A stretch of 64,000 nucleotides of DNA from Salinisphaera sp002433465 (GCF_040361435.1 NZ_APNL01000011.1:78564-142563); one strand, 5' to 3'. Numbered from the stretch's first letter, positions 16,668 through 25,374 are shown. Notes: a model not told the origin generated them from the letters alone. Numbers and translations are program-made.

Positions 16668-17219
16668 TTGAATTGGACTTTAATTAACTCATTTGCAGAT
16701 TGGTTTTCTGCGTTTGGGACAATATCCGCAGTCGTGGTATCGCTGCATTTAGCGCGCCGGGACAAGAGCCCACGCCTTAAAATTTTCGCCGGTCACCGTT
16801 TGCTTGTTCAACAGGGTGTACCAAATCCTCAGAATCAAGATTATCTAGTTATCGGTGTTACCAATGTTGGCTTAAGAGATGTGCAAGTAACAAACATCGG
16901 GTGGAAGATAGGGGTGCTAAGAAAGCAATTCGGCATCCAAACTATCGAGCCAATACGACTCTCGAGCACGATCCCAACAAAACTTAGTGATGGCGAAGAG
17001 GCTCACTACTTAAGACCTCTGTTCGACGGCAAAGACTGGGCGAGGAGGTTCTATAAAGACTTTTTAGCTCCTAATCCAAGTGTGCGAGTTCGGCTAACTT
17101 GGCTTCAGGTCCACACGTCGGTCGGAAAGACCTTCAAAGCTCGAATTGAGCCAGGGCTTCAGCGAAAAATCCTTGAACTGGGAGCAACCCAACAAAGCGC
17201 TGCAGTTGATGGCCGCTAG
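16668..17219 (+). CDS. Cassette 5: membrane-anchored protein of unknown function
   Basis: 183 residues from a TTG start with AAGGGGG about 6 bases upstream. One N-terminal membrane helix (about 12-30, FSAFGTISAVVVSLHLA) is followed by a soluble domain with beta-rich character (LKIFAGHRLLV, YLVIGVTNVGLRDVQV). No family is recognised with confidence. The last eleven or so codons are made from the attC itself (ATQQSAAVDGR), so its C terminus depends on the recombination site. Confidence 0.7.
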   Translation: MNWTLINSFADWFSAFGTISAVVVSLHLARRDKSPRLKIFAGHRLLVQQGVPNPQNQDYLVIGVTNVGLRDVQVTNIGWKIGVLRKQFGIQTIEPIRLSSTIPTKLSDGEEAHYLRPLFDGKDWARRFYKDFLAPNPSVRVRLTWLQVHTSVGKTFKARIEPGLQRKILELGATQQSAAVDGR

Positions 17220-17249
17220 CGCGGCCACAACTGAGCTACGGCGTTAGAG
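17187..17249 (+). other. attC site 6
   Basis: R'' ACCCAAC (17187-17193), R' GTTAGAG (17243-17249; the last base is not the consensus pyrimidine), 63 bp, the shortest site. The arms GCTGCAGTTG and CAACTGAGC have the extra G, with a compact GGCCGC/GCGGCC inner stem. R'' complements the GTTGGGT opening cassette 5. Confidence 0.88.
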
Positions 17250-17333
17250 ATAATAATTGACGTGAGCATGTAGCTAGGGCAATATAAGCACCGGTAGCAA
17301 AACATGCTTCGTGTATGTGTTGCGCCATTTCCG

Positions 17334-17358
17334 AAGCCCGGCATTTATGGCCGGGCTT
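17334..17358 (+). terminator. Hairpin between attC 6 and the DUF3800 gene
   Basis: AAGCCCGGC and GCCGGGCTT pair around ATTTATG, with only a short T-tract after. It could end transcription coming through the array, leaving the next gene to its own promoter. Confidence 0.5.
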
Positions 17359-17383
17359 TCGTGTTTCTGGGGTAAGCATTTCT

Positions 17384-18130
17384 ATGCTTTATGTAGCGTA
17401 CCTTGATGAATTTGGTCACGTAGGCCCATACGTAGACCACGACCACCCAAGACACAACACGCATCCGGTCTTTGGGCTTGGAGGGTTGGTTCTGCCCTAC
17501 TCGGAAGTCCGTCGGTTCTCAACTTTTTTCTTCCAGCTTAAAAATCGTCTACTGGATTTTGAGCTCAAACAAAGTGGCGACCATCCCGCCAAATGGGAGA
17601 AGAAGGGTTCCTCGCTTTATACGACACGGAACATCGAGAAGTACCGCGAACTCAGACAGGCTACAAACCGCCTCATTAACCAAATCCACAAGATAGATGG
17701 TTTTGCGATTTACGTGGGTATAGAAAAGCGTCGAGACGAGCAAAGGCACGATTCGAAACAACTCTATCGCTCGGTTTTGCGCGAAGCGATTAAGCGCATC
17801 GATCAGGAATGCGATGCGAAACAAGCAAAGTTTTTGCTATTGCTCGATGAGCAAGAAAAAAACGTCATGCGCGCCCAAATCGTAGAGACCGCTTCGATAG
17901 AAATGTTTGGCTCTAATTCGAGGTACAACCTTATTGAGCCACCCATGCAAGTCGAAAGCCATCTTTACCAGACGGTGCAGTGTGCGGATTGGCTCTGCGG
18001 CATTTTCGGCCGCTTGGCTTATAACGAATGCGATCCCAGCGCCAAACCTCAGAATGCGGTCGCTGAAAAATATTTTGGCAATCGAATTCGCTCTGTTTGC
18101 ACCAGAAGTAGCTTACGACGTCTCGAATAG
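17384..18130 (+). CDS. Cassette 6: DUF3800 domain protein
   Basis: 248 residues. The N terminus MLYVAYLDEFGHVG carries the YxDExG-type signature of DUF3800, and the C-terminal part QTVQCADWLCGIFGRLAY matches the usual family ending. DUF3800 proteins are predicted RNase H-fold nucleases, found often in phages, islands and near defence genes; the biochemical role is not settled. GGGGTAAG lies before the ATG at 17384. An in-frame extension to 17315 runs through the hairpin and is unlikely. It is probably the last cassette, bounded on the right by a weak attC at 18169. Confidence 0.8.
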   Translation: MLYVAYLDEFGHVGPYVDHDHPRHNTHPVFGLGGLVLPYSEVRRFSTFFFQLKNRLLDFELKQSGDHPAKWEKKGSSLYTTRNIEKYRELRQATNRLINQIHKIDGFAIYVGIEKRRDEQRHDSKQLYRSVLREAIKRIDQECDAKQAKFLLLLDEQEKNVMRAQIVETASIEMFGSNSRYNLIEPPMQVESHLYQTVQCADWLCGIFGRLAYNECDPSAKPQNAVAEKYFGNRIRSVCTRSSLRRLE

Positions 18131-18168
18131 GTCAGCTTTGAAAGCGCCGCTCGACTTTTCTAGCGAGT

Positions 18169-18288
18169 CTCTAACGGTGATCCGGGGACAGTATATTTAA
18201 TTCAGCCTATTGGCCGACGAACGTTGGTCTGATCGCATCGCGGAAGCTGTAATCAAATGTACGCTTCCGGATATAAGGTGCGTTAAGC
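18169..18288 (+). other. Probable degenerate attC site 7 (right end of the array)
   Basis: CTCTAAC (18169-18175) is the exact complement of the GTTAGAG that opens cassette 6, as expected for its R'' box. A GTTRRRY match, GTTAAGC, lies at 18282-18288. The only shared arm seen is ATCCGG with CCGGAT, and the spacing is uneven, so the site is weak or decayed. Confidence 0.4.
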
Positions 18289-18309
18289 ATCTACACGGTG
18301 CGCGCCTTA

Positions 18310-19170
18310 TCAGCCGAGCACCAACGCAGTGATGCCACAGACCATCCCGGCGGCTGCGATCAGCCGGCTGCGCAGCTGGCCTTCGTCGAGTAGACGCGAG
18401 CCGACTGCAACGCCGATCAAGATACTGACTTCTCTTGCCGGTGCGACATAGCTCACGGGCGTGCACGTCATGGCCGTCAGTACGAGAATATAGGCTAGCG
18501 GGCTCATGATCGCGACGCCGAGGATTGCGCCGCGGTTGGCTTTCCATTCGGCCGTGATCTCGTCGCGGCGCCGCAGCGCGTATGGAGTGATGAGCAACAT
18601 GCGGCCGAGATTGCCGAGCCAGTCGTAGAGCAAGGGTGGGACCAGCAGCATGCCGACCGCGTATTTGTCGAGCAGCGTGTAGCTGGCGATCAGCACGCCG
18701 GTAAGCAGCCCGTAGCCGATAGCGGCCGCCGACGGTCGTCGCGCAACGTTGCGTGGGCCGCCGGCCAGGATGAATACGCTAGCCACGATCAGGCCGGACC
18801 CCAGCAAGCCTAGTCCGGTCGGCCGTTCTTCCAGCACAACAACTGCCAGCAGCATCGTGAGCAACGGGCCGGTGCCGCGTGCCAATGGGTACACCACGGA
18901 CAGATCGCCGCTCCGGTAGCCGCGCTGCAGTGGCAGGAAATAGCCCATATGCAAAAGCGATGTGCCAGCTACACACCACCAGGCCGCGACGTCGAGATCC
19001 GGCGGGTAGGCCAGAGCCAGCGCCGCGACGAACGGCGCATAGATGAGGCTGGCACAAGCGGCGAACAGCCATACGAAGATTGCGCCGCCGCTGCTTTGCT
19101 TGGCGAGGAAATTCCAGCCGGCGTGCAGGAACGCGGCAACGAGAATGAGGGCAAGGGCTAGAAGCGTCAT
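18310..19170 (-). CDS. EamA/DMT-family inner-membrane permease
   Basis: 286 residues with about ten hydrophobic segments and two tandem EamA halves, as in the drug/metabolite transporter superfamily. Visible family features are the N-terminal FLHAGWNFLAKQ, the end of the first half LSVVYPLARGTGPLLTMLLAVVVLEERPT, and the second-half region PVSYVAPAREVSILIGV. The substrate cannot be predicted. The ATG at 19170 was chosen because it starts the first membrane helix; the longer frame to 19251 adds a charged, non-conserved leader. It is convergent with the cassette array. Confidence 0.88.
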   Translation of the reverse strand: MTLLALALILVAAFLHAGWNFLAKQSSGGAIFVWLFAACASLIYAPFVAALALAYPPDLDVAAWWCVAGTSLLHMGYFLPLQRGYRSGDLSVVYPLARGTGPLLTMLLAVVVLEERPTGLGLLGSGLIVASVFILAGGPRNVARRPSAAAIGYGLLTGVLIASYTLLDKYAVGMLLVPPLLYDWLGNLGRMLLITPYALRRRDEITAEWKANRGAILGVAIMSPLAYILVLTAMTCTPVSYVAPAREVSILIGVAVGSRLLDEGQLRSRLIAAAGMVCGITALVLG

Positions 19171-19717
19171 GCAGGAAAGTCTCTTGGGCCGGCACGTACG
19201 CGTCGACCGTGTATGAGACCTCCAGGCTTTTATCCCGTCAGTTGTCGGCACCGCGGCGCCGTGACACCGCTCGGTCCAGTCCGCCGAATAGGGCGCGGAA
19301 CCCTAGGTGTAGTCGCTATGCACGCTAGCATGCGGTGATATCGACGTTCAATGTATGGCGCAGCGAGGCGGCAAGGTGGCTGTCGGCAATAGGGGCGGGC
19401 TGCCGGGGCGGGAGCGTTGAGCCCGAAGCGGTGGGCGGAAACAGGTGTATTCGGCATTCAGGCGACCTATTCAGACGACAGTGTATTTATCTCTGTCGTG
19501 TGGCTTCGCACGCATCGCGCTTCTCTATCTCCACGGGCCGGGCCGGTCGTTGTCCAGCTTCTGTGACGTTCTAAAAAGACGGGCCTTAATCCATTCGGGG
19601 AGTGGAAAATTAAATATTCGGCCTATGAGTATCGGAAATTGTGTCCGGATATGGCGGAGATCGTCGGCTATACTTCGCGTCCTCCGTGTGTTTGCTCCTA
19701 GAGCGTGTAGCAGGAAT
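19171..19717. other. Intergenic region, 547 bp
   Basis: It lies between two divergently read genes. I see no supported gene, RNA or repeat; it presumably holds both promoters. Confidence 0.4.
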
Positions 19718-20416
19718 ATGAGAGTACTTTCGATCGTAAAATATACTTTTACAGTCGCCGGTCTTGGTATGTTGATCGGTGGTTTTTATTCGTTCAACAG
19801 TACACGAGTGTTCTTGAGCGATGCGCTAACCACTCAGGGAAAAGTCGTTGAACTCGTTCGATCAAGATCAAGTGACTCGATCACATATAGACCCGTCGTT
19901 GAATTCACAACACGAGAGGGTTTGAGTATTGAGTTTGCGTCATCGTCCGGGAGTAATCCGCCAAGCTACACGCCCGGCGAATCTGTTGACGTCGTGTATC
20001 AAGCGTCGTCTCCTGCACAGGCAGAAATAAATAGTTTTTTCTCGTTGTGGGGCGCTGCAACCATTTTTGGATTGCTAGGTTCTGTATTTTCCATCATCGG
20101 GTTTTCGATCATGCTCCTGGCGCGTCGGAAGCGTAAAAAGATAGAGTTTTTAAAGAAAAACGGGGTGCCTATCAAGGCAGAAGTCACAAGTGTCGCTATC
20201 AATACGTCACTTCAGGCCAATGGCCGGAACCCGTATCAAATCGTATCTCAGTGGCAAAACCCGGCGACATCGAAAGTACACGTGTTTTCCAGCGAGAATA
20301 TATGCTTTGATCCGAGTGATTACATCAGTGGTGATGAGGTAACGGTTCTAATAGAAAGGAATAATCCCGAGAAATACTACGTCGATATTTCTTTCCTTCC
20401 TGAACTTTCAGGCTGA
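19718..20416 (+). CDS. DUF3592 domain membrane protein
   Basis: 232 residues with two membrane helices (about 8-28 and 107-131) flanking an extracytoplasmic beta domain, then a second soluble domain. The pattern TTQGKVVELVRSRSSDSITYRPVVEFTT is typical of DUF3592, and a second, similar unit follows the second helix (KAEVTSVAINTSL). Function is unknown for the family. AGGAAT precedes the ATG at 19718. Codon use is more AT-rich than the core genes, so it is probably accessory. Confidence 0.75.
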   Translation: MRVLSIVKYTFTVAGLGMLIGGFYSFNSTRVFLSDALTTQGKVVELVRSRSSDSITYRPVVEFTTREGLSIEFASSSGSNPPSYTPGESVDVVYQASSPAQAEINSFFSLWGAATIFGLLGSVFSIIGFSIMLLARRKRKKIEFLKKNGVPIKAEVTSVAINTSLQANGRNPYQIVSQWQNPATSKVHVFSSENICFDPSDYISGDEVTVLIERNNPEKYYVDISFLPELSG

Positions 20417-20466
20417 AATGGCGGTGACAAACACGGCCGCTGTCAACCAGTAAATCGCCATTTTTT
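20415..20466 (+). terminator. Long-stem terminator after the DUF3592 gene
   Basis: AATGGCG pairs with CGCCATT and an inner GGTGACA with TGTCA-type pairing extends the stem; TTTTTT follows. It starts at the stop codon. Confidence 0.65.
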
Positions 20467-20822
20467 GTTACTCATGGCCGCTACGGGCAAGAGGTGGAAG
20501 CGCCCCTTCTGCTGTGCATCAGTAGGCAGTTACATATCCCGGCGGTTGGGTCTGCGACCGGCGTGTCAGGGCGCAAGGCGGTCTGATTTCGATTAATAGT
20601 CAAATGGCAGCAGAGTTTAGGTGTCCGCAGACGGACACGGAACTCAGTAGTAGCTGGGCCGGCAGCGTGGATTGCCGAATCTGTGTAGGGATTTCCACCG
20701 CAACCAGCGGCATTGTCCGGACTTGAGTACTACGCGGATTAATGCGCCTGCTCCGTCAGATGGGCATACTAAAAAAGCGAGTGTGTTTTGCCGGGTTCTG
20801 TGGGTTTCTATTGGGGGATAGC
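20467..20822. other. Intergenic region with an inverted repeat
   Basis: No gene is supported. GTGTCCG-CAGA-CGGACAC at 20621-20638 is a perfect inverted repeat about 185 bp before the next start and could be an operator. Confidence 0.35.
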
Positions 20823-21278
20823 ATGGATTTTCTGCGAGTTTTTGTCATTGCGAGCCTTTTAGTCTTAGGTGGCGCTTCTAACGCGACGCCCGATTCGGGC
20901 GCAACTTCGCCGGGCGACATGGCGCCGGTCGGGAGCGATCTCATCGTCGGAACATGGGCGTGGACGCGCCAGAGTAACCGCTGTACGGAGGTGTATCGCT
21001 ATTACGGCGATGGCACGATGGCGGTGATCAGCGGTAAGGAAGTCACCCTGGGCGAATACGAGATCGCTTCGCAGCCAAACGATGCCGGGCGCTACAAGCT
21101 TATCGACACGATTCTCGTCGACCACGGCGGTATGGACTGTGGGAATTCGAATGTCGACAATACGGGCGAGTCGGCGACGACTTATATCCTGTTTCACGAG
21201 TCCGGTAATGCACACTGGTCCATGTATGAGCCGACAGGCGATATTGGTTTCGGCCCGCTCTTCCGGATTTCAAAATAG
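20823..21278 (+). CDS. Small secreted protein of unknown function
   Basis: 151 residues. A signal peptide (MDFLRVFVIASLLVLGGASNA) is followed by an acidic linker and a compact domain: IVGTWAWTRQSNRCTEVYRYYGDGTMAV. This is the layout of lipocalin-like or YbbM-type small beta-barrel proteins, but I cannot name the family. Two cysteines (in NRCTE and MDCGN) could form a disulfide. GGGGGA precedes the ATG. A longer in-frame start at 20742 lacks a signal peptide and is less likely. Confidence 0.7.
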   Translation: MDFLRVFVIASLLVLGGASNATPDSGATSPGDMAPVGSDLIVGTWAWTRQSNRCTEVYRYYGDGTMAVISGKEVTLGEYEIASQPNDAGRYKLIDTILVDHGGMDCGNSNVDNTGESATTYILFHESGNAHWSMYEPTGDIGFGPLFRISK

Positions 21279-21675
21279 CGTGCTATGCGCACAGGGCGTC
21301 GACGCAGTTCTTGCGATATCTTGTATGTGATGTAAGGCGTGATCCTATAGGATGGGTCGCTTGTACAAAGATAGGGACGCCTCAGTACTCGCCAGCCCGA
21401 AGACTGGAACGGCTAGTAGGGCAACCATCAATCTAGGCGCATATGCCTTCATCCGCTCACTGCTTGTATCGGAGCATGGGGGTTCGCGTCATGGCTTGTG
21501 CATGGCGACTGGCGGTCTTGCTGACTGTTCGTCCAGCTTGCCGTTCAACCGAACACTTGCCGCCATTGTTGCGTTCCGGCGTAGAAGCCCTCTTTGCGAA
21601 CTCGTCAATCATCGTGATGAAGCTCTGCTGGTGATAGTATTTCCTGGACTACATCAAATACATCAGGGAGTTGTA
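21279..21675. other. Intergenic region, about 400 bp
   Basis: No gene is supported. ATCCTATAGGAT (21342-21353) is a 12-bp perfect palindrome with no assigned role. Confidence 0.3.
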
Positions 21676-21750
21676 ATGAATCAGGTTATCTATCTCGTCG
21701 GTCTCGTGGTCGTTGTGATTGCGGTCCTCTCGTTTGTGGGCGTTATCTAG
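21676..21750 (+). CDS. 24-residue membrane microprotein (paralogue 1)
   Basis: An ORF of 24 codons encodes a single hydrophobic helix beginning MNQVIYLVGLVVVVIAV and ending SFVGVI. A near-identical peptide is encoded at 57394-57468; 16 of 24 residues are the same, and nearly all changes are conservative. AGGGAG lies before the ATG. The preserved length, start and stop in two separate places strongly suggest a real gene. It probably inserts in the inner membrane; function is unknown. Both copies stand alone rather than in an operon. Confidence 0.75.
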   Translation: MNQVIYLVGLVVVVIAVLSFVGVI

Positions 21751-22239
21751 AACACGGCTTGTGAGGGCGGTGCCCGAGGCGTAGCTGTACGCGGCGGGCG
21801 CCACCCACCTCCGATCAGGTCGTCTCTTGTGCATAGAGCGATCTATTTTGACCTTTGGGCGCGTCGCCAGCCGGTTATCGAGTGAAGACCGGAAAAGCGT
21901 TGACCCCACGCCGCGTACTTTCTGGCGATTGCCATCCCCCATCGAATACCGCAGCAAAAGCATCTCGCTCATACGGCGTTGGTGTGGATCGATCACAGTA
22001 GGGGGTAGATCGCGGCGCAAAAGATCTGGCTGTTACTTAGTCACAGCATGTTGGCGTGTTCTTGTGGATCGCGCCCATTGTTCGTCCCTCCTCGTTGCTT
22101 GAGACTTGGTTGAAACGCCGATGGCGAGGCTGTTCAAGCCTCGTACAGCGGCTGTTCCGTCATCACAAGAACAAGAGGAGATGGGCTTTTCCGGTTGCCG
22201 GCTCTGAGCCGTCGTGACTGTGTCAGCCCGTTGGACAAC
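21751..22239. other. Intergenic region before the acyl-CoA ligase
   Basis: No gene is supported. It probably holds the promoter of the ligase-TRAP group; AAGAGGAG at about 22170 could be a ribosome site for a leader frame or for an alternative TTG start at 22195. Confidence 0.3.
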
Positions 22240-24129
22240 ATGATTAGAGATCGAACGACGCGATCCGCCGGGATCATTCGTACAGAGGCGGATATCGAAG
22301 CGTTGGAGCGGCACGAGCGCTCCGAGCTGATACCGGCACGCAATACCTATGAGTTGTTCGAGACCACGGCCGCGCTGCACGGCGATCGCCCCGCGCTGAC
22401 CATATTGCATACGCCTGAGCCAGACGGGCCGTCGACTGCCTATACCCATCGGTCGCTGTTGCATGAGCTCACCCGCACGGCGAACTTGTATACCGCGCTG
22501 GGTGTTGTTGCCGGCGACGTGGTTTCGATCCTGTCGCGAACGCATCCCGAGGTGCCTACCGCCATATGGGGTGCACAGATCGCGGGGACGGCGAGTTGTA
22601 TCAATTACCTGTTGGCGGCGAACGTTATCGCGGCATTGCTGACATCCGAAGACGCTAAAGTGCTGGTGTGTCCAGGTCCCGATCGGGATCCTGAGATATG
22701 GGCGAAGGTGGAACATCTGGCCCAGGAGTGCGCCTGCCTTGAAACCATTCTGGTACTGGGCGAGATACACGAGAATGCGGACCCGCGCTGCCGCAGTTAT
22801 GGCCGCCTTCTTGAAGACCAGAGCGGCGATGAGCTATTGCGCGACACCCTGCCGGACAGCACGGAGATCGCAGCGTTGTTCCATACCGGCGGGACGACGG
22901 GCATTCCCAAGCTGGTACCCCAGAGCCACGAAAGCCAGATTCACGGCGCATGGTCTTTCGCTCAGGTGTTCGATCTTTGTGAGACGGATACCTGTTTGAA
23001 CGGATTTCCGTTCTTTCATGTCGGTGGCACTGCGACCATGGGGCTGACGTTGATGGCCGCGGGCGGGCACGCCGTGATCCTCACAGCCAATGGCTTCAGA
23101 GACCGTGGCGTGGTGCTGAACATCTGGAAACTCGTCGAATATTTCGGTGCGACAGTTCTGGGCGCGGTACCGACAGCCATCGGAGCGATGACGAACGTGC
23201 CGTTGGCCGGTTCAGATATCAGCACGCTGCGCTACATGCTATCGGGTGGGGCGGCGATACCGCGTGCGGTTGCAGACCGGTTCGAGGCCCATACCTGCGT
23301 ACCGATACTCGAGCAATACGGCATGACGGAAACGAATGCCGCGATTGCGACCACGCCACTGCATGGCTGGAAAGTTCGAGGCGGTTCCGGACTGCGATGC
23401 CCGTTTTCCAGGATCAGGATCATGAAGCCGGGCCCCGCGGACGCCTTGAACGATGAATGCGAGAAGGGCGAGGTTGGATTGGTCACCGTCACGGGGCCGC
23501 AGGTCGTGAAAGGCTATCTGGCCGAGCAGCACACCCGCTCTGCGTTCACGCCGGATGGCGCGATCATCACCGGCGACCTGGGTTATCTCGACGAAAACGG
23601 TTATCTGTTCATCACCGGGCGGCAGAAGGATTTGATTATCCGCAGCGGCCACAATATCGATCCGGCGTCGATCGAAGAAGTCGCGAACCGGCACCAGTCC
23701 GTGGCCTTGAGTGCCGCGGTTGCGATGCCGGACGAGTACGCAGGCGAGATACCCGTTCTTTACGTGTCGGCCATTCCCGGCAAATCAATTGATCTGGAAG
23801 ACCTCGAGGCCTACCTGCGATCGAATATCCACGAACCGCCGGCGCGACCGCGCCATATCTTCGTTCTGGACGAGATACCGGTTACTGGCGTCGGCAAGAT
23901 CTACAAGCCCGCGCTTCGCAGTCTGGCGATCCGCAACAAGCTGCACATGCTGGTCGACGACCTGAACAAGCCGAACGACGCAATTGCAATCGAAGTCGAG
24001 GAACAGGGGGCAGACAAGTTTGCCTTGACGATTCGCTCGGACAACGACAACGACCTCTGTGATTGGCAATCGATACTGCGTCAGCGATGTGCGGAGTTGC
24101 CGGTAAACATCGAGCTTCGGCTGAGCTGA
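22240..24129 (+). CDS. AMP-forming acyl-CoA synthetase (ANL family)
   Basis: 629 residues from the ATG at 22240; a TTG at 22195 would add 15 residues. It activates a carboxylic acid with ATP and CoA. Motifs are the P-loop HTGGTTGIPK, YGMTETNA, the hinge region TGDLGYLDENGYLFITGRQKD and the C-terminal catalytic-lysine region VTGVGKIYKPAL. There is an extra C-terminal tail of about 70 residues. It lies directly upstream of a TRAP transporter, so its substrate is likely the transported organic acid, possibly aromatic or alicyclic. That is inference from context. Confidence 0.88.
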   Translation: MIRDRTTRSAGIIRTEADIEALERHERSELIPARNTYELFETTAALHGDRPALTILHTPEPDGPSTAYTHRSLLHELTRTANLYTALGVVAGDVVSILSRTHPEVPTAIWGAQIAGTASCINYLLAANVIAALLTSEDAKVLVCPGPDRDPEIWAKVEHLAQECACLETILVLGEIHENADPRCRSYGRLLEDQSGDELLRDTLPDSTEIAALFHTGGTTGIPKLVPQSHESQIHGAWSFAQVFDLCETDTCLNGFPFFHVGGTATMGLTLMAAGGHAVILTANGFRDRGVVLNIWKLVEYFGATVLGAVPTAIGAMTNVPLAGSDISTLRYMLSGGAAIPRAVADRFEAHTCVPILEQYGMTETNAAIATTPLHGWKVRGGSGLRCPFSRIRIMKPGPADALNDECEKGEVGLVTVTGPQVVKGYLAEQHTRSAFTPDGAIITGDLGYLDENGYLFITGRQKDLIIRSGHNIDPASIEEVANRHQSVALSAAVAMPDEYAGEIPVLYVSAIPGKSIDLEDLEAYLRSNIHEPPARPRHIFVLDEIPVTGVGKIYKPALRSLAIRNKLHMLVDDLNKPNDAIAIEVEEQGADKFALTIRSDNDNDLCDWQSILRQRCAELPVNIELRLS

Positions 24130-24268
24130 TCCCTTATCCAGACCCCGCGCGGAGACCGTGCGACGCCGACGGCGCGTGGATGCCGTTCGGCCGTATCCCA
24201 TAGGCGATAAACACAACAAAGCTCGACAAAGAAACTGATGATCGAGAGATACAAAGAGGAGAACCAAG

Positions 24269-25312
24269 ATGACTATAGCTAAGAAAACAGCATTTCCCGC
24301 GGTATGCGCAGCGGCGTTAGGCATGTTGTTGGGAACAGCCGGGCTCCCGCAGCCGGCCGAGGCGCAGACCACGACAACCTGGCGAATTCAGACGCACCAG
24401 CCTGCGGGCAGTGGTTCTTACCAGGACAGCTTCGTCGGCATGGCTGAAGCGCTTGAAGAAAGAACAGACGGTCGCTTGAAGCTGGAACTTCACCCCGCCG
24501 ACTCGTTGATGGGCGCGACCGAGATTTTTCCGGCCGTAAGCCGCGGCATCATCCCGATGGGGTATACCTCGACGGGCTACATCATGGATTACGTGCCGAC
24601 CGCCGGGCTGGCCTTCACCGTGCCCGGTGTTTTTCGCAGCACCGACGAGGCCGTCCACTTCTGGATGGAGGACGGCTTCGAAGAGCTGCTCAAGGAAGAA
24701 GCCGCAGAACACAACGTGATGTATTTCACGGAGAAGCTGTATCCGACCAGTTTGATTCTTAAAAAACCGGTCGATTCGCTTGCCGAATTCAGTCAGCTCA
24801 AGATTCGTAGCGCCGGGCTGTTGCAGACGTTCCTGTCGGAAGTCGGCCCCGCCACGACCTATATTCCGGGGCCGGAAATCTATCAGGCGCTGTCCACCGG
24901 CGTGGTGGACGGAGCGCATTGGGGCGCCATGCAAGAAGCAAACTCGCTCAGCCTCTATGAAACCGCCAAGTATCAGATGACGCCGCCACTGGGCATCGGC
25001 AATCCGGAAGCCTGGATCATCAACAAGGACGCCTTCGAAGCCTTGCCGGATGACGTGCAGAAGATTCTGGTCGACACGATCGAAGAACGGTTCTACTCGC
25101 GAACCAAGGAATATGCGCAGCAGGAAGAAGCCATCAAGGCCAAGCTGCAAGAGACCGAAAACGTTCAGGTGGTCGAGTTGCCCCAGGACGTTCAGGACAA
25201 GATGAAGCAAGCGAGCGCCACGCTGCGCAGCCAGGAAGCCAAGCGTAGCGAAAACACGGCCGAGGCGGTTCGGCTTCTCGAGCGTTTCATAGAAGAACGC
25301 GACGAACGCTAG
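24269..25312 (+). CDS. TRAP transporter periplasmic substrate-binding protein (DctP family)
   Basis: 347 residues with a signal peptide cleaved near AEAQT (about 32-34). The DctP fold is supported by the N-terminal WRIQTHQPAG and ELHPADSLMGATEIFPAV regions. LKIRSAGLLQTFLSEVGPATTYIPGPEIYQALSTGVVDG contains the conserved Arg that binds the substrate carboxylate. It captures an organic acid in the periplasm and delivers it to DctQM. AGAGGAG precedes the ATG. The substrate is unknown. Confidence 0.93.
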   Translation: MTIAKKTAFPAVCAAALGMLLGTAGLPQPAEAQTTTTWRIQTHQPAGSGSYQDSFVGMAEALEERTDGRLKLELHPADSLMGATEIFPAVSRGIIPMGYTSTGYIMDYVPTAGLAFTVPGVFRSTDEAVHFWMEDGFEELLKEEAAEHNVMYFTEKLYPTSLILKKPVDSLAEFSQLKIRSAGLLQTFLSEVGPATTYIPGPEIYQALSTGVVDGAHWGAMQEANSLSLYETAKYQMTPPLGIGNPEAWIINKDAFEALPDDVQKILVDTIEERFYSRTKEYAQQEEAIKAKLQETENVQVVELPQDVQDKMKQASATLRSQEAKRSENTAEAVRLLERFIEERDER

Positions 25313-25322
25313 CCGCTATCCG

Positions 25323-25346
25323 GCGGGCTGTGCTGGCACAGCCCGC
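25323..25346 (+). terminator. Hairpin downstream of dctP
   Basis: GCGGGCTGTGC pairs perfectly with GCACAGCCCGC around two bases and is followed by TCTTTT. It probably reduces read-through so that the binding protein is made in excess over the permease. Confidence 0.7.
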
Positions 25347-25374
25347 TCTTTTCCAATGACGGTCAGACGAGCGT

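Larger units (their letters stand above)
14079..18288 (+). mobile_element. Integron-type gene-cassette array lacking an integrase (CALIN-like)
   Basis: Consecutive cassettes all read on the plus strand, each with one main ORF followed by an attC site. Clear sites are at 14276, 14794, 15285, 15953, 16545 and 17187; a weak last site is at 18169. Sites 2, 3, 5 and 6 are close relatives sharing GCTGCAGTTG (or CTG) and CAACTGAGC arms; sites 1 and 4 are unrelated in sequence but have the same architecture. The R'' box of each attC is the exact complement of the R' that opens its own cassette for cassettes 1-5. The array lies between ilvD and an EamA permease gene and is visibly AT-richer than both flanks. 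The outermost boundaries are less certain than the core 14276-17249. Confidence 0.85.

Noticed and set aside
14794..17249. The repeats could be read as a CRISPR array or REP elements
   Set aside because: Spacing is hundreds of bases with whole ORFs between, and the repeats have the R''/L''/L'/R' structure with an extrahelical base, which is attC.
20545..20551. GTTGGGT as another attC core
   Set aside because: No matching R'' box or paired arms lie upstream within a normal attC length; a 7-mer alone is expected by chance.
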